A stretch of DNA of 64,000 bases from Sunxiuqinia elliptica (GTDB lineage: Bacteria; Bacteroidota; Bacteroidia; Bacteroidales; Prolixibacteraceae), in assembly GCF_900113005.1 (NCBI RefSeq), contig NZ_FONW01000006.1, positions 176,829 through 240,828 of the forward strand. Direction: 5' to 3'. Within the stretch, counting starts at the first letter, position 1. Each line of letters opens with the position of its first letter. Both the position numbers and the translations under genes were made by a program. A model generated the notes under the pieces. It searched no databases, was not told the origin of the DNA, and saw nothing but the letters and a program-made list of their open reading frames with translations. Positions 63,173 through 64,000 of the stretch are shown piece by piece.

Positions 63173-63251
63173 AAAGGATAATTGAACAATTAAGGAATAA
63201 GGAACTAAGGATTAAAAGTATTAACGATTCATTCTTTTCTACTTTGCTAAC
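63173..63251 (+). repeat. Decayed second copy of the GG-peptide upstream region
   Basis: AAAGGATAATT (63173-63183), ATTAAAAGTATTAAC (63211-63225) and TTTGCTAAC (63243-63251) occur in this order. On the minus strand upstream of the GG peptide the same order is found: AAAGGATAATT (60077-60067), ATTAAAAGTATTAAC (60061-60047) and TTTGCTAAC inside the peptide's codons 4-7. No start codon or open frame is left in this copy. Confidence 0.5.
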
Positions 63252-63288
63252 TTGTTTTTATAGGATTCTTTATTTGCTTACTAATTAA

Positions 63289-64000
63289 TTATTCTTCCAG
63301 GTATCTGATTTTTCGCAGTATTGCTGATGCTTTTTCCTGGTAAAATCCATTACTGTTTGCAATACTTTTAAACTGTCGGTAAGCCTTTTTTCTGTTTTCG
63401 TTTTGCAGGTAGCAAAGTCCGATGTACCATTGTGCCTGCTCAATAAAGAGGTTGTCTTTATCCTGAATAACTTTTTGGTAGGCCTCAATTGCTAGTTCCG
63501 GCTTTCCGGTCTGTTGATAGGCCATGGCTGAGTAAAAGTTACTTACCGGGTTGTTTTTATCTATCTTGAGTACCTGGCTGAACAGGTCGATGGATGCATC
63601 GTACTGCTGATCATTGTACTTGTGTAGAGCCTGGGTTAGCTTGCTGTCAATCAGTGCATCGCCTGACCTGAAAATACCGGTCGTCTGATAGGGCTGATAA
63701 AACTGGCTGTATAGTTCGGCATCACTTGATGTTGTATTTCTGGATATGAGCCCGGAAATACTTAATAGGAGAATCAATGATGCAGCCACCGAGGCAATAG
63801 CAACTCTTGATGTTGTTAGTTTGGCAGCGAAAGAACGCTTTTTCTTTTCTTCGCGGTTCACCTGCTGTATGATGTCGCCCAGCTTTGCTCTGAGCTCCAT
63901 GACTTCGGTTTCCTGTATAGCCTTGTCAATATCGGCATACAAATCCAGTTCTGCCGCCAGGTCCGGGTTGCTTTCCAGTTCTGTTTCGAAGGCTTCCTGG
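63289..64000 (-). CDS. Membrane TPR protein with anti-sigma-like N-terminus, 5' end cut by window
   Basis: The frame is open from 63289 to the window edge, so the true start lies further right; the last codons visible read QEAFETELESNPDLAAEL, the pattern of Bacteroidota anti-sigma-type proteins (FE-x-x-L-x-x-NP-x-L-x-x-EL). A transmembrane segment sits about residues 65-87 of the visible part (TSRVAIASVAASLILLLSIS). Periplasmic TPR motifs follow (ALHKYNDQQYDASIDLFSQV, FYSAMAYQQTGKPELAIEAY, YIGLCYLQNENRKKAYRQFK). A sigma factor gene is expected beyond the edge. It converges with the TPR-CHAT gene, and could sense or anchor part of that system. Confidence 0.75.
   Translation of the reverse strand, partial: QEAFETELESNPDLAAELDLYADIDKAIQETEVMELRAKLGDIIQQVNREEKKKRSFAAKLTTSRVAIASVAASLILLLSISGLISRNTTSSDAELYSQFYQPYQTTGIFRSGDALIDSKLTQALHKYNDQQYDASIDLFSQVLKIDKNNPVSNFYSAMAYQQTGKPELAIEAYQKVIQDKDNLFIEQAQWYIGLCYLQNENRKKAYRQFKSIANSNGFYQEKASAILRKIRYLEE

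Noticed and set aside
1..64000. CRISPR arrays, tRNA or rRNA genes, prophage or plasmid genes
   Set aside because: No regularly spaced repeats, cloverleaf sequences or phage/plasmid proteins were seen.

Overview
The window comes from a Bacteroidota chromosome, most likely a free-living or marine Bacteroidales/Marinilabiliales-type organism. The evidence is two SusC/SusD pairs, an ECF sigma/FecR pair feeding an STN-domain SusC, many lipoproteins with an N-terminal Cys lipobox, promoters of the TAnnTTTG type rather than E. coli -35/-10 boxes, and a dense set of glycoside hydrolases and sulfatases. No tRNA, rRNA or CRISPR array was seen.

Layout. 1-2.9 kb: cut-off YccF gene, a PD40-repeat lipoprotein and a MATE exporter, all on the minus strand. 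3.3-16.4 kb (plus): an orphan GH127-like beta-sandwich lipoprotein, then ECF sigma, FecR, SusC with STN, SusD, two GH92 alpha-mannosidases and a small lipoprotein. 16.4-20.2 kb: a MACPF-domain lipoprotein (minus) and an intact IS3-family element. 20.2-28.8 kb (minus): an operon of M16 zinc peptidase, SusC, SusD and two lipoproteins, probably for peptide uptake; the IS lies on the 3' end of its last gene. 29.3-47.9 kb (plus): GntR/UTRA regulator, ROK kinase, MFS transporter, GH92, GH2 beta-mannosidase, two paralogous six-hairpin glycosidase-like lipoproteins around a class I mannose-6-phosphate isomerase, a large GH92 and a GH3. 48.1-51.3 kb: two S1 sulfatases. 51.6-59.7 kb: housekeeping genes (guaA, S41 protease, pnuC and a NadR-type kinase, cysK-cysE, an RNA methyltransferase). 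59.9-64 kb: a 43-residue GG-motif peptide divergent from a secreted TPR-CHAT protease-like protein, facing a cut-off membrane TPR/anti-sigma-like gene.

How it works together. The GH92, GH2 and mannose genes read as a system for high-mannose N-glycans: outer-membrane capture (SusCD), trimming of alpha-mannose (four GH92), cleavage of the Man-beta-GlcNAc core bond (a GH2 resembling mannosylglycoprotein endo-beta-mannosidase), import (MFS), phosphorylation (ROK) and isomerisation (ManA). The nearby GlcNAc-6-sulfatase-like enzyme and the peptide-import operon suggest that whole glycoproteins are the food. The locus is split by about 13 kb of minus-strand genes and an IS.

The least explained pieces are the GG-peptide/TPR-CHAT/anti-sigma-like cluster with a decayed second copy of the peptide's upstream region, the MACPF lipoprotein, two tandem hairpins sharing a CTGTCA loop in front of susC, and the six-hairpin protein pair.
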